From Acidobacteriota bacterium (GTDB lineage: Bacteria > Acidobacteriota > Terriglobia > Terriglobales > Acidobacteriaceae): a stretch of DNA of 64,000 nt. Positions 53,686-63,958 of the stretch are shown one piece after another. A program made the position numbers and the translations under genes. The number at the start of each line of letters is the position of its first letter. Position 1 is the stretch's first letter. The notes under the pieces are model-generated. The model was not told where the DNA came from. It did no database searches and saw only the letters and a list, made by a program, of their open reading frames with translations. The stretch covers positions 1-64,000 of the forward strand of contig QIAA01000049.1 of NCBI GenBank assembly GCA_003224905.1, written 5' to 3'.

Positions 53686-53980
53686 TCTCTCGACCCGCGA
53701 CTCAGCGCGCACTGAACCTGCTGACGACTGAAGTCCAACGAGCTACTTTCTTCAGGCATTCACCCGAGCATCAACTGTGTCACGGCACACAAGTGCAATA
53801 AACAGGAAATCCACAGCCTTTTTTCTGCAAACGAATTCACACTCTGCTACGATGAGCGCCCATAACGACTTGATCTCTCGACAATTGAACCGGCTTCCCG
53901 TGGGAAGTCTGGAAACAGAACTGCACTGGAAAGTGTGATCCTCCCCTCGCATTCCAGGAAATGCGGTTTCGCGTAGGAGA
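53686..53980. other. Intergenic region without recognised gene
   Basis: About 295 bp between the TPR gene and the PEP-CTERM gene. No credible frame, hairpin with a T-run or repeat was seen. AGGAGA at its right end is the ribosome-binding site of the next gene. Confidence 0.4.
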
Positions 53981-54904
53981 ATGGGTGTGAGTTCTCGCGG
54001 TAGGGGTGTACACAGGCGCAGGATCCATCGTCGCAGGCGCTTCGCTGTGGTAGTCATCGCGATTGTGCTCTTGCCATTGCTTGTTTTCGCGGCATACTTC
54101 ACGTCCAGGCGTCCACACTCTTACAGCTATCCAAATTTTGCTGCTCCCAATTCTGAATGGGCGCGCGGGAATGCGAGCGAGAATCTCGCTGCTCTGGCGG
54201 GCCACGTAGCTCCTGCTCCGCTTGTCCGTCGTGGACGGCTCGTTTATCCATACTCTGTGGTCCCGGGTGGAATCCACGACAGCAATGAGTTGCGTGAAGC
54301 CATTCAGCGCGATCGCGCCGTAGCCCGGCATTATGCCGCTTTCAATCTCCATAAAACGCGCATCGTCGAACTCAAAAACCCTCGGCTCGTATATCTCTCT
54401 TACCGGCTCGGCGACAAGATTTTTTGGACACGCAAGCAGATCAAATTAAGACAAGGCGAACGCTTAATTACCGACGGCAACATTTCAGCGCGCACCCGCT
54501 GCGCCAACCAGGTTTCCGTCCTGCCGCAAACCGCGGTTTCCACCGAGGAACCACTTCCCGAACAGCTCGAAGATCCATTCGGTGTCGGCGGCTCAGCTAC
54601 GCACATCGATTTCCCCAACAGCATCGAATCCGCATTGCTCCGCCGTACGCCTCCCGGACTCGGCGAGGGCCCAGGTTCAGGATTCTTCGGCCCCCCATTC
54701 GGCGGCGGAGGACCGGGTATCGCCCCACCGCCAATTCCGAGCAGTTGCGCAAAGCCGCCCTGTTCTACGACGTCACCACCACCGCCACCTCCTCCACCAT
54801 TGCCTCCGCCGGCGCCGGTCCCTGAGCCGGGCAGCATATTGCTCGTTTCGTCAGGTCTGGCGGGAATTTATCTTCGCCATCGGAAACGTTCCTCCAACAA
54901 TTAG
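53981..54904 (+). CDS. PEP-CTERM anchored protein with proline-rich stalk
   Basis: 307 residues; AGGAGA is five bases before ATG. Strongly basic start (GRGVHRRRIHRRRRFA) and one membrane helix (AVVVIAIVLLPLLVFAAYF). The mid part has no recognised domain. A Gly/Pro-rich stalk (about 220-285) leads to a PEP-CTERM signal: VPEPGSILLVSSGLAG plus a short helix and the basic end RHRKRSS. PEP-CTERM proteins are cut and anchored by an exosortase and are tied to EPS production; no exosortase gene is in this window. Confidence 0.8.
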   Translation: MGVSSRGRGVHRRRIHRRRRFAVVVIAIVLLPLLVFAAYFTSRRPHSYSYPNFAAPNSEWARGNASENLAALAGHVAPAPLVRRGRLVYPYSVVPGGIHDSNELREAIQRDRAVARHYAAFNLHKTRIVELKNPRLVYLSYRLGDKIFWTRKQIKLRQGERLITDGNISARTRCANQVSVLPQTAVSTEEPLPEQLEDPFGVGGSATHIDFPNSIESALLRRTPPGLGEGPGSGFFGPPFGGGGPGIAPPPIPSSCAKPPCSTTSPPPPPPPPLPPPAPVPEPGSILLVSSGLAGIYLRHRKRSSNN

Positions 54905-55072
54905 TTGGATCTATCAGAAGAACGCAGGAGCCCTCGCCCAGAGCCACTTATCGGCCACCCAGTTAGGTGAGGAAGCATTTTGCCGTCGTACGTACGCACC
55001 TCTAGTTGACCTCCTCCCCTCCGCGTCCTAACATAGCGGCCTAAGGAAGCAACAGCTTCCGTGCGGGGGCTG

Positions 55073-57511
55073 ATGCCCGGCCAGAGCACTACCAACAGTC
55101 AGACGATGATCGGTCAAACGATCTCGCACTACCGCATTCTGGGTAAGCTGGGCGGCGGCGGCATGGGTGTGGTGTACGAGGCCGAAGACACGCGGCTCGG
55201 TCGCCACGTGGCTATCAAGTTCCTTCCCGATAACCTGCTCGGAGACCGCAAAGCCTTGGAACGCTTCGAGCGTGAGGCGCGCGCCGCCTGCCTGTTGAAC
55301 CACCCCACCATCTGCACCATCCACGAAGTTGAGGATTACAACGGGCATCCCTTCATCGTGATGGAGAAGCTGGAGGGCGAGAGCCTGAAGGCGCGTATCC
55401 ATGGCCAGCCGATGGAGGTGGATCAGCTGCTGGAAATTGCGATCCAGGTGGCGGACGCGTTGGCCACTTCCCACGCTAAGGGCATCATCCATCGCGACAT
55501 CAAGCCGGCGAACATCTTTATCACTAAGAGCGGCCATACGAAAGTGCTGGACTTCGGACTGGCGAAACTCATTCGTGACGACCGGCTGGCTACGAGCGAG
55601 GAAACTCCAATCGAGGATTCGCTCACGGCGGTAGGCGTGATTCCAGGCACGGCCGTTTACATGTCTCCCGAGCAGGCGCGCAGCGAAGAATTGGACCCGC
55701 GCACGGATATCTTCTCCTTTGGGGTGGTGCTCTATGAGATGGCGACTGGCAAAAAGCCGTTCTCTGGCAACAACGTGGTCACAACACTGGATGCGGTGCT
55801 GCACCAGAAGCCGCCCGCACCGAGAAGCCTCAATCCAGCCTTGACCGCAGAACTCGAGGGTGTGATCGGCAAGGCAATGGAGAAGGATCGCGCGAAGCGT
55901 TACCAGAGCGCTGCGGAGATTCGCGCCAACCTTCAACAGTTAAAAAGAGAAACAGAATCAGGACTCACGCGAACCGGGCCACGGGCGACTTCGCCGATTC
56001 GTCTGGCAACCAAGACGTTCCAAAAGACCAGCAAGCGCGCTCTTTATCTGCTGCTAGGTGTCAGCGCCCTGCTGCTTACCGTGCTCGTTACGGTGGGAGT
56101 GTGGTGGATCAAGCACCGCGCGGGCAACACCGGAATGCAGAGCAATGCGGTCGCAGTGCTGCCACTGCAAAACATGACCGGCGATTCCAGCAATGATTAT
56201 CTGCGCTTTGCCCTGGCTGACGAGATCGCCAACGTACTCACGTATTCCCGCTCGCTCGACGTGCGTCCTTCCTCGATTACAAGCAAATACGTGAATGCGG
56301 ATGTGGATCCGGAAAAGGTGGGGCACGAGCTGCGAGTAAAGAGTGTCCTGACCGGACATTATATGAAGCAGGGAAAACGCCTGCGGGTCTCGCTGGAAGC
56401 TGTGGATGCCACCAGCGACAGAGTCGTGTGGCAGACCAATCTGGAGTCGACTGATCAGGATCTGATCGCCCTGCAGCAGCAGCTTGCAACGCAAGTTCGC
56501 CAGGGATTGCTTCCGATTCTCGGCGCCGCGAACGGGTTCCTGGAAACCAGCACGCGCCCGAAGAGCCAGGAAGCGTACGACCTCTATCTACGCAGCACAG
56601 CTGTTTCCCACGATCCGGCTCCCAACAAAGAAGCTATCAAGATGCTGGAGCGGGTGCAGCAAATGGATCCGACATACGCGCCTGCCGTGGAAGCGCTCGC
56701 CTTACGCTACTACTACGACGCGACCTACTCCAACGGCGGAGAGGAGCTTTTCCAGCGCTCGAACGAAGCCTGCGAACGCGCGCTCAGCCTGGATCCCAAT
56801 CGAATGATCGCCGCCAGCCAACTGATCACGAATCGGGTAGAACGCGGCGAACTCGGAAAGGCTTATGAGGCGGCCACCGCTTTGGTCAAGCGTCGCCCGG
56901 AGAGCGCTCTGGCCCACTTCGCGTTAAGTTACGTGCTTCGCTATGCGGGAATGTTAGAAAATTCGGCGCGCGAGTGCGATACATCGCTGGCCCTGGATCC
57001 GGGCAATTATCAGCTCCGCTCATGTGCGTGGGTGTTCATGGAATTAGGCAGGGCGCAACGGGCAATGGACTACGTGAACCTCGATACCGGATCAGAATGG
57101 GCCGCCTGGGTCACTCCTCACGTGCTGCTGCGCGAGGGCAAAATTGCCGAAGCCCGTGCCGCCGTCAAACAGATGTCGACAAATCCACGCTACCATCGCG
57201 ACCTGCTTGAAGCGTGTCTGCAGACACCGCCGCCAGCCGATTTAGACAAGACGGTGCAGAACACGGAACGCAGCACCGCCGCCGAACCTGATCCCGAGGA
57301 GTGGTATCACCAGGGCTCGGTGCTGGCATATTGCGGACAAAAAGCTGCTGCCTTCCGCATGTTAAAGACGGCCATCCAGCTCAACTACTGCTCGTATTCC
57401 AACCTGCTTTCCGACCCCTTGGTCCGTGGTCTGCATAGCGATCGTCAGTTTGATGAAGTGCTCACCGCAGCCCACCAGTGCCAGCAAGCCATCGAGCCGG
57501 CGAAGCAGTAG
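55073..57511 (+). CDS. Ser/Thr protein kinase with TolB-like and TPR periplasmic half
   Basis: About 812 residues (ATG 55073 has GGGGGC before it; GTG 55061 and ATG 55106 are alternatives). Kinase domain with [18 protein letters not shown] (P-loop), AIKFLP (Lys), [18 protein letters not shown] and SPEQAR: all catalytic residues present. One membrane helix (about 322-346). The outside half has a TolB-like region ([20 protein letters not shown]) and several TPRs (about 490-800). Typical of Acidobacteriota. Substrates and ligand unknown. Confidence 0.9.
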   Translation: MPGQSTTNSQTMIGQTISHYRILGKLGGGGMGVVYEAEDTRLGRHVAIKFLPDNLLGDRKALERFEREARAACLLNHPTICTIHEVEDYNGHPFIVMEKLEGESLKARIHGQPMEVDQLLEIAIQVADALATSHAKGIIHRDIKPANIFITKSGHTKVLDFGLAKLIRDDRLATSEETPIEDSLTAVGVIPGTAVYMSPEQARSEELDPRTDIFSFGVVLYEMATGKKPFSGNNVVTTLDAVLHQKPPAPRSLNPALTAELEGVIGKAMEKDRAKRYQSAAEIRANLQQLKRETESGLTRTGPRATSPIRLATKTFQKTSKRALYLLLGVSALLLTVLVTVGVWWIKHRAGNTGMQSNAVAVLPLQNMTGDSSNDYLRFALADEIANVLTYSRSLDVRPSSITSKYVNADVDPEKVGHELRVKSVLTGHYMKQGKRLRVSLEAVDATSDRVVWQTNLESTDQDLIALQQQLATQVRQGLLPILGAANGFLETSTRPKSQEAYDLYLRSTAVSHDPAPNKEAIKMLERVQQMDPTYAPAVEALALRYYYDATYSNGGEELFQRSNEACERALSLDPNRMIAASQLITNRVERGELGKAYEAATALVKRRPESALAHFALSYVLRYAGMLENSARECDTSLALDPGNYQLRSCAWVFMELGRAQRAMDYVNLDTGSEWAAWVTPHVLLREGKIAEARAAVKQMSTNPRYHRDLLEACLQTPPPADLDKTVQNTERSTAAEPDPEEWYHQGSVLAYCGQKAAAFRMLKTAIQLNYCSYSNLLSDPLVRGLHSDRQFDEVLTAAHQCQQAIEPAKQ

Positions 57512-57633
57512 CTTCGCCAAATCAGATAAGATGGACAGCTGCGGCTAACTTCTCAGCATGCGCGAAGTCCAAACCGCAGCACATCGCAGGAAAAATATTG
57601 CTGCCCATCTTCCCGAACAGAAATCCCATACGC

Positions 57634-60399
57634 ATGAAGAGAATGAAGCGCAGCCTGGCCTGCGCCGCCGGCATTGCTTTGTTGTGCATTGCCGCACCCT
57701 CGCAGGCTCCGGTAAAGCCCGCCGATCCGACTGCTCCTCTTCCGCAGGACACGGGAACTGCGGGCCTGAAACAAAAGCTTCTTCGCCTGCAGACAACTGC
57801 GCGCCTGATGCAGGTGACGGCTCATCCTGACGATGAAGACGGCGGCATGCTGACGCTCGAATCGCGCGGCAAGGGCGCGACCGTATTGCTAATGACGCTG
57901 ACCCGCGGCGAGGGTGGACAGAACCGGCTGGGCAGCAATCTCTTCGATTCCCTGGGCGTATTGCGAACGCTCGAGCAGACCGCTTCCGATCGCTATTACG
58001 GCGTGGAGCAACGTTTCAGCCGAGTTGCCGACTTCGGCTATTCGAAAAACGCGGACGAGACATTTCAGAAATGGCACGGCCACGATGCCGCGCTAGCCGA
58101 TATGGTGCGCGTGATCCGCACCTTTCGCCCCGACGTACTGATCGCGCGTTTTTCTGGAACGGAGCGGGACGGCCATGGACATCACCAAGCCTCGGCGATT
58201 CTGACCAAAGAAGCATTTCGCGCAGCGGCGGATCCGAACCGTTTTCCCGAACAGATTAAAGAAGGACTGCTGCCCTGGCAGCCGAAAAAGCTGTACGCCG
58301 GAAACGTGTGCGGCTTCGGCGCAGTGAGCTGCCCGGATGACAACTACACCGTCAGGCTGAATACCGGAGTAGTGAATCCTGCGTTGGGGACGTCCTATAT
58401 CCAGTTCGCGCTGGAAGGCCTGCGGCACCAGCTCTCACAGGGAGCAGGCGGATGGAGTGTTGAGCCGGGAGACCGTTTCACCCATTACAAGCTGGTGGAT
58501 TCCGTGCTGCCGCCGGTCAAGAGCGGCCATGAGCAGGATTTTTTTGAGGGCATGGACACTAGTCTGCCTGGGCTGGCTGGGCGATTGGGAGACGATGAGA
58601 AGAACCTTCCCTGGCTCAGGCCGGCACTGACAAGAATTTCGGATCGAGTGAAGCAGGCTTCCGGAAATAGCGGGGACGGCGCGGCCGAGCCGCTGTTTGA
58701 AGCGGTGCACGAACTGGATTCAGTGATCGAGCAGTTACAACCGCTCACGATCAGTGAAGAGAGTAAGAATGCGGTTCTGCAGATCCTTCGGGAAAAGCGG
58801 CAGCAGGCGGAAATCGCGCGGGGCCTGGCGTTGAATTTGTCGCTGGAGGCAAGCGTGGCCGCTCCGAAACCAGCAGCCGCTGCGCCGGATCAGAAGCATG
58901 CATTCACCGTTGTTTCCCCGGGCCAGGGATTTCAGATCAATCTCAAGTTGCACAATGGCTCGCAAAAATACTGGCTGACGATTCGTGAAGCCGGCCTGGG
59001 GAACGCGAGCGATTGGATCCGTCAGGCGCATGCCGAAGAGACGACGATTGCACCGGGCGAAGATTATTACGCCAGTTTCGCAGTTCGGGTCCCGCAGAAT
59101 GCTCCGGCTACGCGGCCGTACTGGCACCGGGATGATCCGGAGAAAGAGACAATCAGTACGATCGACAACGAAAACTACGCGACTCTCGCCCTGCCAGCTC
59201 CTGTGCTGGAGGCGCATATCAAATATGAGATCGCAGGGCACAAGGGACTGCATTCACCCGCACCTGAGTTTCTGAGGAGGAAGAGGTCAGGATCGCAAGA
59301 AGGAGAGATAACCTCTGAGGTGCTGGCTCCGTTCGTCGATGAACACGGCGGCGAACGCAAACGAAGGCTGGCAGTCGCTCCGGCATTTTCGGTAATGCTG
59401 GAGCCGGTGGAGCAGGCAGTGCCGGTTGCGGTGCAGGGTGCCACCACGGTCAAAGTTGTGGTCACATCAAATCTGAGTGGAGCGCCCGAAGGAACGCTCC
59501 AGTTGCAGATGCCCGCAGGTTGGCGTGCCGAGCCGCAAATTCAGCGCGTGAGTTTGCTGAAACGCGGCGACCAGCAGGAATTCGAGTTCAAGGTGTTTCC
59601 CGCCAGCTTGAAGCAAGGACGAGCAGAAATTCGCGCGCAGCTTTCAACTGGAAGCAGGAAGTATGCCGATGGATACACTCTCATCACGCGCGAGGACCTT
59701 GATGCCTTCAACTATTATCAGCCCGCTCTGCAGCACGTCAGCATCGTGGATGTCAAAGTTCCCAGCAACCTGAAGATCGCCTACGTCATGGGCGCGGGAG
59801 ATGACATTCCAACCGTTCTGCAGCAAATTGGAATGGACGTTACCTTACTTCCGGCAGAAAAACTCGCTAGCGAAGATCTGAGCCGCTACGGAACCGTCGT
59901 GCTCGGAATTCGTGCCTACGACACGCAGAAAACTGTGGCGGCAAATAACAAAAAGCTGCTCGATTTCGTCTCCGGAGGGGGCACACTGGTGGCGCAATAC
60001 AACACAGGCGTAGGCGACTTCAACGGCGGACACTACACGCCGTATCCTGCGCAACTGAGTCGCGCCAGGGTGTCGGTAGAAGAGGCGCCGGTCGAAATTC
60101 TCGCGCCCGAAGATCCCGTCTTTCATTATCCGAACCAGATTACGCAGCGTGATTTCGATGACTGGGTGCAGGAGCGCGGCTTGTACTTCATGGATCAGTG
60201 GGACAACAATTTCAAGCCGCTGCTCTCCTGCCACGATCCCGGCGAGCAGTCGCAAAAGGGCGGACTGTTGAAAGCCCAGTACGGCAAGGGCACGTACATC
60301 TACAGCGCCTACGCATTCTTCCGCCAGGTACCCGCCGGAGTTCCGGGAGCGATCCGCCTATTCGTGAATTTGCTGAGCGCAGGACAGGGCCACCGTTAG
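57634..60399 (+). CDS. Exported PIG-L family deacetylase with C-terminal GATase-like domain
   Basis: About 921 residues from ATG 57634. Signal peptide SLACAAGIALLCIAAPSQA. PIG-L/LmbE domain: zinc-site TAHPDDEDGGML near residue 60, RGEGGQNRLG, and DGHGHHQAS with the third ligand. A long middle part has NEW3-like beta domains (ATTVKVVVTSNLSGAPEG), and the C-terminus has a class-I-GATase-like (ThuA-like) domain with VLGIRAYDTQKTVAA and FVSGGGTLVAQYN. The family removes N-acetyl groups from amino sugars or similar amides; here the substrate is not known. Confidence 0.87.
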   Translation: MKRMKRSLACAAGIALLCIAAPSQAPVKPADPTAPLPQDTGTAGLKQKLLRLQTTARLMQVTAHPDDEDGGMLTLESRGKGATVLLMTLTRGEGGQNRLGSNLFDSLGVLRTLEQTASDRYYGVEQRFSRVADFGYSKNADETFQKWHGHDAALADMVRVIRTFRPDVLIARFSGTERDGHGHHQASAILTKEAFRAAADPNRFPEQIKEGLLPWQPKKLYAGNVCGFGAVSCPDDNYTVRLNTGVVNPALGTSYIQFALEGLRHQLSQGAGGWSVEPGDRFTHYKLVDSVLPPVKSGHEQDFFEGMDTSLPGLAGRLGDDEKNLPWLRPALTRISDRVKQASGNSGDGAAEPLFEAVHELDSVIEQLQPLTISEESKNAVLQILREKRQQAEIARGLALNLSLEASVAAPKPAAAAPDQKHAFTVVSPGQGFQINLKLHNGSQKYWLTIREAGLGNASDWIRQAHAEETTIAPGEDYYASFAVRVPQNAPATRPYWHRDDPEKETISTIDNENYATLALPAPVLEAHIKYEIAGHKGLHSPAPEFLRRKRSGSQEGEITSEVLAPFVDEHGGERKRRLAVAPAFSVMLEPVEQAVPVAVQGATTVKVVVTSNLSGAPEGTLQLQMPAGWRAEPQIQRVSLLKRGDQQEFEFKVFPASLKQGRAEIRAQLSTGSRKYADGYTLITREDLDAFNYYQPALQHVSIVDVKVPSNLKIAYVMGAGDDIPTVLQQIGMDVTLLPAEKLASEDLSRYGTVVLGIRAYDTQKTVAANNKKLLDFVSGGGTLVAQYNTGVGDFNGGHYTPYPAQLSRARVSVEEAPVEILAPEDPVFHYPNQITQRDFDDWVQERGLYFMDQWDNNFKPLLSCHDPGEQSQKGGLLKAQYGKGTYIYSAYAFFRQVPAGVPGAIRLFVNLLSAGQGHR

Positions 60400-60438
60400 C
60401 CGTTCGCCTTATGTAGTTAGGAGCTTGTCAGCAACAAA

Positions 60439-60501
60439 GAACACAGAGGGACACGGAAGGTGAACACAATTCTCTGTGATCCTCTGTGCCCTCTGTGGTT
60501 G
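60439..60501. repeat. Imperfect inverted repeat, intergenic (REP-like)
   Basis: Left arm CACAGAGGGACACGGAAGG and right arm with GTGCCCTCTGTGGTT pair over about 30 bases with few mismatches, flanked by a second pair (AACACAATT / CTCTGTGATCC). No long T-run follows. Such (A)CCACAGAGGG-type palindromes recur in many acidobacterial genomes (from memory, not checked here), so this is probably a dispersed repeat rather than a plain terminator. Confidence 0.6.
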
Positions 60502-60556
60502 ATTTCACCCTCTGTTACGACGTGAAGACTCAGTTCATTCTGAGCTCAAAACCAAC

Positions 60557-62047
60557 ATGGCAAATGCCCAACGGTCGACGGCGAATGAACAATCCCTGAT
60601 CCGCGGCATTGGCGTGGGCAGCGCCACGGCGCTGAACATGATCGACATGATCGGCGTCGGACCGTTCATCACCATTCCGCTGATCATCAGCGCGATGGGC
60701 GGGCCGCAGGCCATGCTGGGTTGGATTCTCGGCGCTGTCTTTGCCATGTGTGATGGCCTGGTTTGGGCAGAGCTGGGCGCTGCCATGCCACGATCGGGCG
60801 GTTCGTATCGCTATCTCCGGGAAATTTACGGAGCTAACAAACTTGGACGGCTGATCTCCTTCCTTTTTATATGGCAGCTTTCTTTCAGCGCCCCGCTCTC
60901 GATCGCTTCCGGCTCCATCGGACTCGCCGGCTACGCCTCGTATTTTTGGCCCGCATTAGAGCATGAGTACGTTGTCCACAACTGGACTCTGAATCTGCCC
61001 CTGCTCGGAACTCTGCAGGCGCGCTGGCTGGTTGCCGGGACAACCTTTGTGGCGATCGCGGTTGTCATAGTTGCGGTCGTGCTGCTTTACAGAAAAATCA
61101 CGAGCATTGGCTGGATTTCAAAGCTGTTACTGACCGGTGTGCTGGGCACGATGGGCTGGATCATCATTGCCGGCCTGGGCCATTTCGACGCCGCCCGCGC
61201 CTTCAGTTTTCCGCCCGACGCTTTCACTCTCTCCCACAAGTTCTTCCTCGGCCTCGGTGCGGCCATGCTCATCAGCACTTATGATTATTGGGGTTACTAC
61301 AATGTCTGCTTCCTCGGCGACGAAGTAAAAGATCCCGCCAGGACCATCCCGCGCGCTCTGCTGCTATCCATTTTTCTGGTGGGATGTCTATATGTGCTGA
61401 TGAACGTCAGCATTCTGGGCGTCGTGCCATGGCAGGAGATGCTTCAATCCGGACAGCGCGGCGGCAAGCTGTATGTTGTCTCCATCTTCATGGAGCGCGT
61501 TTACGGGGACTGGGCGGCCAGGATCATTACGGCACTCGTCATGTGGACAGCTTTCGCTTCAGTTTTCTCGCTGTTGCTGGGCTACTCACGGGTTCCCTAC
61601 GCTGCCGCTCTCGACGGCAACTACTTCCGCGCATTCGCGAAGCTGCATCCTGAATATCGTTTCCCATACGTCTCGCTGCTTTCTTTGGGAGGCACCGCCG
61701 CTGCATTTTGCTTCTTCTCATTGGCAGATGTGATTGCCGCGCTGGTCGTGATCCGGCTCTTGCTGCAATTCCTTGTGCAGGCAATCGGCGTGATCGTGCT
61801 CCGAATCCGTCGTCCTGATTTGCCACGTCCATTTCGCATGTGGCTGTTTCCAGTGCCCGCTCTGATCGCGATCGCTGGCTTCGTATTCATTCTTGTGAAA
61901 CGTCCAAATGCGCTGCAGGAGATTCGCTACGCTACAGTGATTCTCCTTCTTGGATTGATCATTTACACATTGCGAGCTTTTCGAAGTGGCGAGTGGCCTT
62001 TTGCTAAACCTATGCCGATGAAAATTAAAGAAGTGCCCACCCATTAA
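60557..62047 (+). CDS. APC-family amino acid permease
   Basis: 496 residues with about 12 membrane helices. N-terminal MIDMIGVGPFITIPLIISAM is the APC-type substrate/Na site (IGVG against the usual IGxGIF), followed by LVWAELGAAMPRSGGSYRYL. Broad amino acid or polyamine transporter; the substrate is not predictable. It is 1 bp upstream of the MFS gene (TAAC-ATG), so both are likely on one transcript. Confidence 0.87.
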   Translation: MANAQRSTANEQSLIRGIGVGSATALNMIDMIGVGPFITIPLIISAMGGPQAMLGWILGAVFAMCDGLVWAELGAAMPRSGGSYRYLREIYGANKLGRLISFLFIWQLSFSAPLSIASGSIGLAGYASYFWPALEHEYVVHNWTLNLPLLGTLQARWLVAGTTFVAIAVVIVAVVLLYRKITSIGWISKLLLTGVLGTMGWIIIAGLGHFDAARAFSFPPDAFTLSHKFFLGLGAAMLISTYDYWGYYNVCFLGDEVKDPARTIPRALLLSIFLVGCLYVLMNVSILGVVPWQEMLQSGQRGGKLYVVSIFMERVYGDWAARIITALVMWTAFASVFSLLLGYSRVPYAAALDGNYFRAFAKLHPEYRFPYVSLLSLGGTAAAFCFFSLADVIAALVVIRLLLQFLVQAIGVIVLRIRRPDLPRPFRMWLFPVPALIAIAGFVFILVKRPNALQEIRYATVILLLGLIIYTLRAFRSGEWPFAKPMPMKIKEVPTH

Positions 62048-62048
62048 C

Positions 62049-63320
62049 ATGGCGGAAGCGGTGCAAACACCGATGCATGAGCCGATAACGTGGAGTCGAT
62101 CGATCTCCCCATGGGCGCCTCTGCGCGAGCCGCTCTTCCGTTCCCTCTGGGGCGCGGCCGTCATTTCCTACACAGGTACCTGGATGCAGAACGTAGGCGC
62201 GGGCTGGCTGATGACCCAGCTCACCACGTCGCCGCTCAAAGTGAGCTTAGTAACGGCGGCAAGCACGCTACCGGTGTTTCTGGTGATCCTGCCGGCAGGC
62301 GCTCTCGCCGACCTGGTCGACCGCCGCCGTTTTCTGCTGATCACGCAGAGCTGGATGGTCGTGGCTTCTGCAATGCTGGGAGTTCTCACGCTGCTCGGTT
62401 ACGTTACTCCATCGATCCTGCTGATTTACACCTTTTTGCTGGGGCTCGGGTCAGTGATGAATGATCCCGCGTGGCAGGCGATTACTCCAGAGATCGTTTC
62501 TGCAGAGAATCATGCGCCGGCAGTGGCATTGAACTCGGTTGGTTTTAACGTCGCCCGTGCGCTCGGTCCGGCAGTGGGTGGATTGGTGATCGCGGCTACC
62601 AGTTCGGGTGTAGCATTCCTGCTGAATGCCGCGTCTTTTTTCGGAGTGATTTTGTTTTTGTATCGCTGGAAGCGGCCGCACTACGAGCATGTTGAAACCG
62701 GCCGCGTGCGCGATGCACTCGCCACCGGTTTCCGCTATTTGCGCGGCGCGCCGGTCATGCGCTCGGTGCTGATTCGCACTGCGGCATTCAGTTGGGCCGC
62801 GAGTTGCCTGCTGGCACTATTACCGATTCTCGCCCGTCCTCATGGCGCCACGGGCTATGGCCTGCTGCTAGGCTCCTTCGGTTTAGGCGCTTTGGCCGGC
62901 GCTGCCCTGCTCCCTCGTTTGCGTTCCTGGCTTTCCGTTGATCGCCTTGTAGTCTTCGCGACCCTTCTGTTTGCAGCGATGACGTTTCTTGCCGGACATG
63001 TGCGAGCGTTCAGCGCCCTGACTCTGGTATTGTTTGCCAGCGGGATCGCGTGGATCGGCATTCTCGCCTGCTTGAACGTGGCGGCGCAGACGATGTCGCC
63101 GTCGTATCTGCGTGCTCGCGCTTTATCAATGTACCTGCTGGTGCTGCAGGGAGGCATGGCGGTGGGCAGCGCTGTCTGGGGAATGTTGGCCAGCAGATCG
63201 GGAATTCCGGCTGCCCTGCTGGTTTCCGCCGTCGCTCTGGTTGCCGGACTCATTACAGTGCCGCGGCACCGTTTGAGTTCTGAAAAGCTGAAGTTCGCAC
63301 CGGCTGTGGTGCGCGACTAG
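62049..63320 (+). CDS. MFS transporter, EntS/MFS_3 type
   Basis: 423 residues, about 12 membrane helices. PLFRSLWGAAVISYTGTWMQ at the N-terminus and ALADLVDRRRFLLITQSWMV (motif A) are typical of the MFS_3 group, which includes enterobactin exporters. Probably an exporter of a small molecule. It starts 1 bp after the permease stop and ends 39 bp before the DinB gene. Confidence 0.87.
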   Translation: MAEAVQTPMHEPITWSRSISPWAPLREPLFRSLWGAAVISYTGTWMQNVGAGWLMTQLTTSPLKVSLVTAASTLPVFLVILPAGALADLVDRRRFLLITQSWMVVASAMLGVLTLLGYVTPSILLIYTFLLGLGSVMNDPAWQAITPEIVSAENHAPAVALNSVGFNVARALGPAVGGLVIAATSSGVAFLLNAASFFGVILFLYRWKRPHYEHVETGRVRDALATGFRYLRGAPVMRSVLIRTAAFSWAASCLLALLPILARPHGATGYGLLLGSFGLGALAGAALLPRLRSWLSVDRLVVFATLLFAAMTFLAGHVRAFSALTLVLFASGIAWIGILACLNVAAQTMSPSYLRARALSMYLLVLQGGMAVGSAVWGMLASRSGIPAALLVSAVALVAGLITVPRHRLSSEKLKFAPAVVRD

Positions 63321-63359
63321 CTCGGGTTCATTACAAAATAAATTTCAAGGAGACGCCTC

Positions 63360-63926
63360 ATGAAGAGAACGCAATGGTGGCTCGTGTGTCTGATGCTGGG
63401 ATGTAGCAGTGTGGTGATGGCGCAGGCGGATAAACCCGCCGAACCGCGCACGGTGAGCCAGGTTCTGAACGCACAGCTCAGCAACCTGGAAAATGATTTT
63501 GTTCCTGCGGCCGAGGCCATGCCGGAGGACAAATATTCTTTCGCGCCGACCAATGGCGAATTCAAGGGCGTGCGCACCTTTGCACAGCAGGTGAAACATG
63601 TGGCAGCGGTGAATTACGTGATCGCAAGCGCCATCCTCGGCGAGAAGCCTCCGGTCGATACCGGAGGCGAGAAGGGCCCAGACTCTGCCCAGAGCAAAGC
63701 CGACATCGTGAAATTCCTGAAGGATTCCTTCGCTTATGCTCACAAGTCCGCAGGAAGTATCAACGAGACAAATTTGGTGGCCGGCATTAAGAGCCCTTTC
63801 GGCGACGGCACTACAACGCGTTTGGGAATGGCGGCGGCATTGGCCTGGCACGGCTTCGATCATTACGGCCAGATGGTGGAATATTTGCGAATGAACGGGA
63901 TCATTCCTCCCGCCAGTCGGCAGTAG
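63360..63926 (+). CDS. Exported DinB/YfiT-family protein
   Basis: 188 residues. Signal peptide TQWWLVCLMLGCSSVVMAQ, possibly lipoprotein-like (LGCSS) but the usual A-Q cut is more probable. DinB four-helix fold: metal-type His in TFAQQVKHVAAVN and FDHYGQMVEYLRMNGIIPP. DinB proteins form a large family of metal-dependent transferases/hydrolases of unknown substrate; exported versions are common in Acidobacteriota. Last gene of the window. Confidence 0.85.
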   Translation: MKRTQWWLVCLMLGCSSVVMAQADKPAEPRTVSQVLNAQLSNLENDFVPAAEAMPEDKYSFAPTNGEFKGVRTFAQQVKHVAAVNYVIASAILGEKPPVDTGGEKGPDSAQSKADIVKFLKDSFAYAHKSAGSINETNLVAGIKSPFGDGTTTRLGMAAALAWHGFDHYGQMVEYLRMNGIIPPASRQ

Positions 63927-63958
63927 ATCACTTCGTCCCGATTTCATCCTGAGGCAGC

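Noticed and set aside
55028-55936. 302-codon minus-strand frame
   Set aside because: Antisense to the kinase domain with all catalytic motifs; His/Arg-rich product typical of antisense to high-GC third positions.
63345-63947. 200-codon minus-strand frame covering the DinB gene
   Set aside because: The plus-strand DinB protein has a signal peptide, the metal-type His and a ribosome-binding region; the antisense product is not recognisable.
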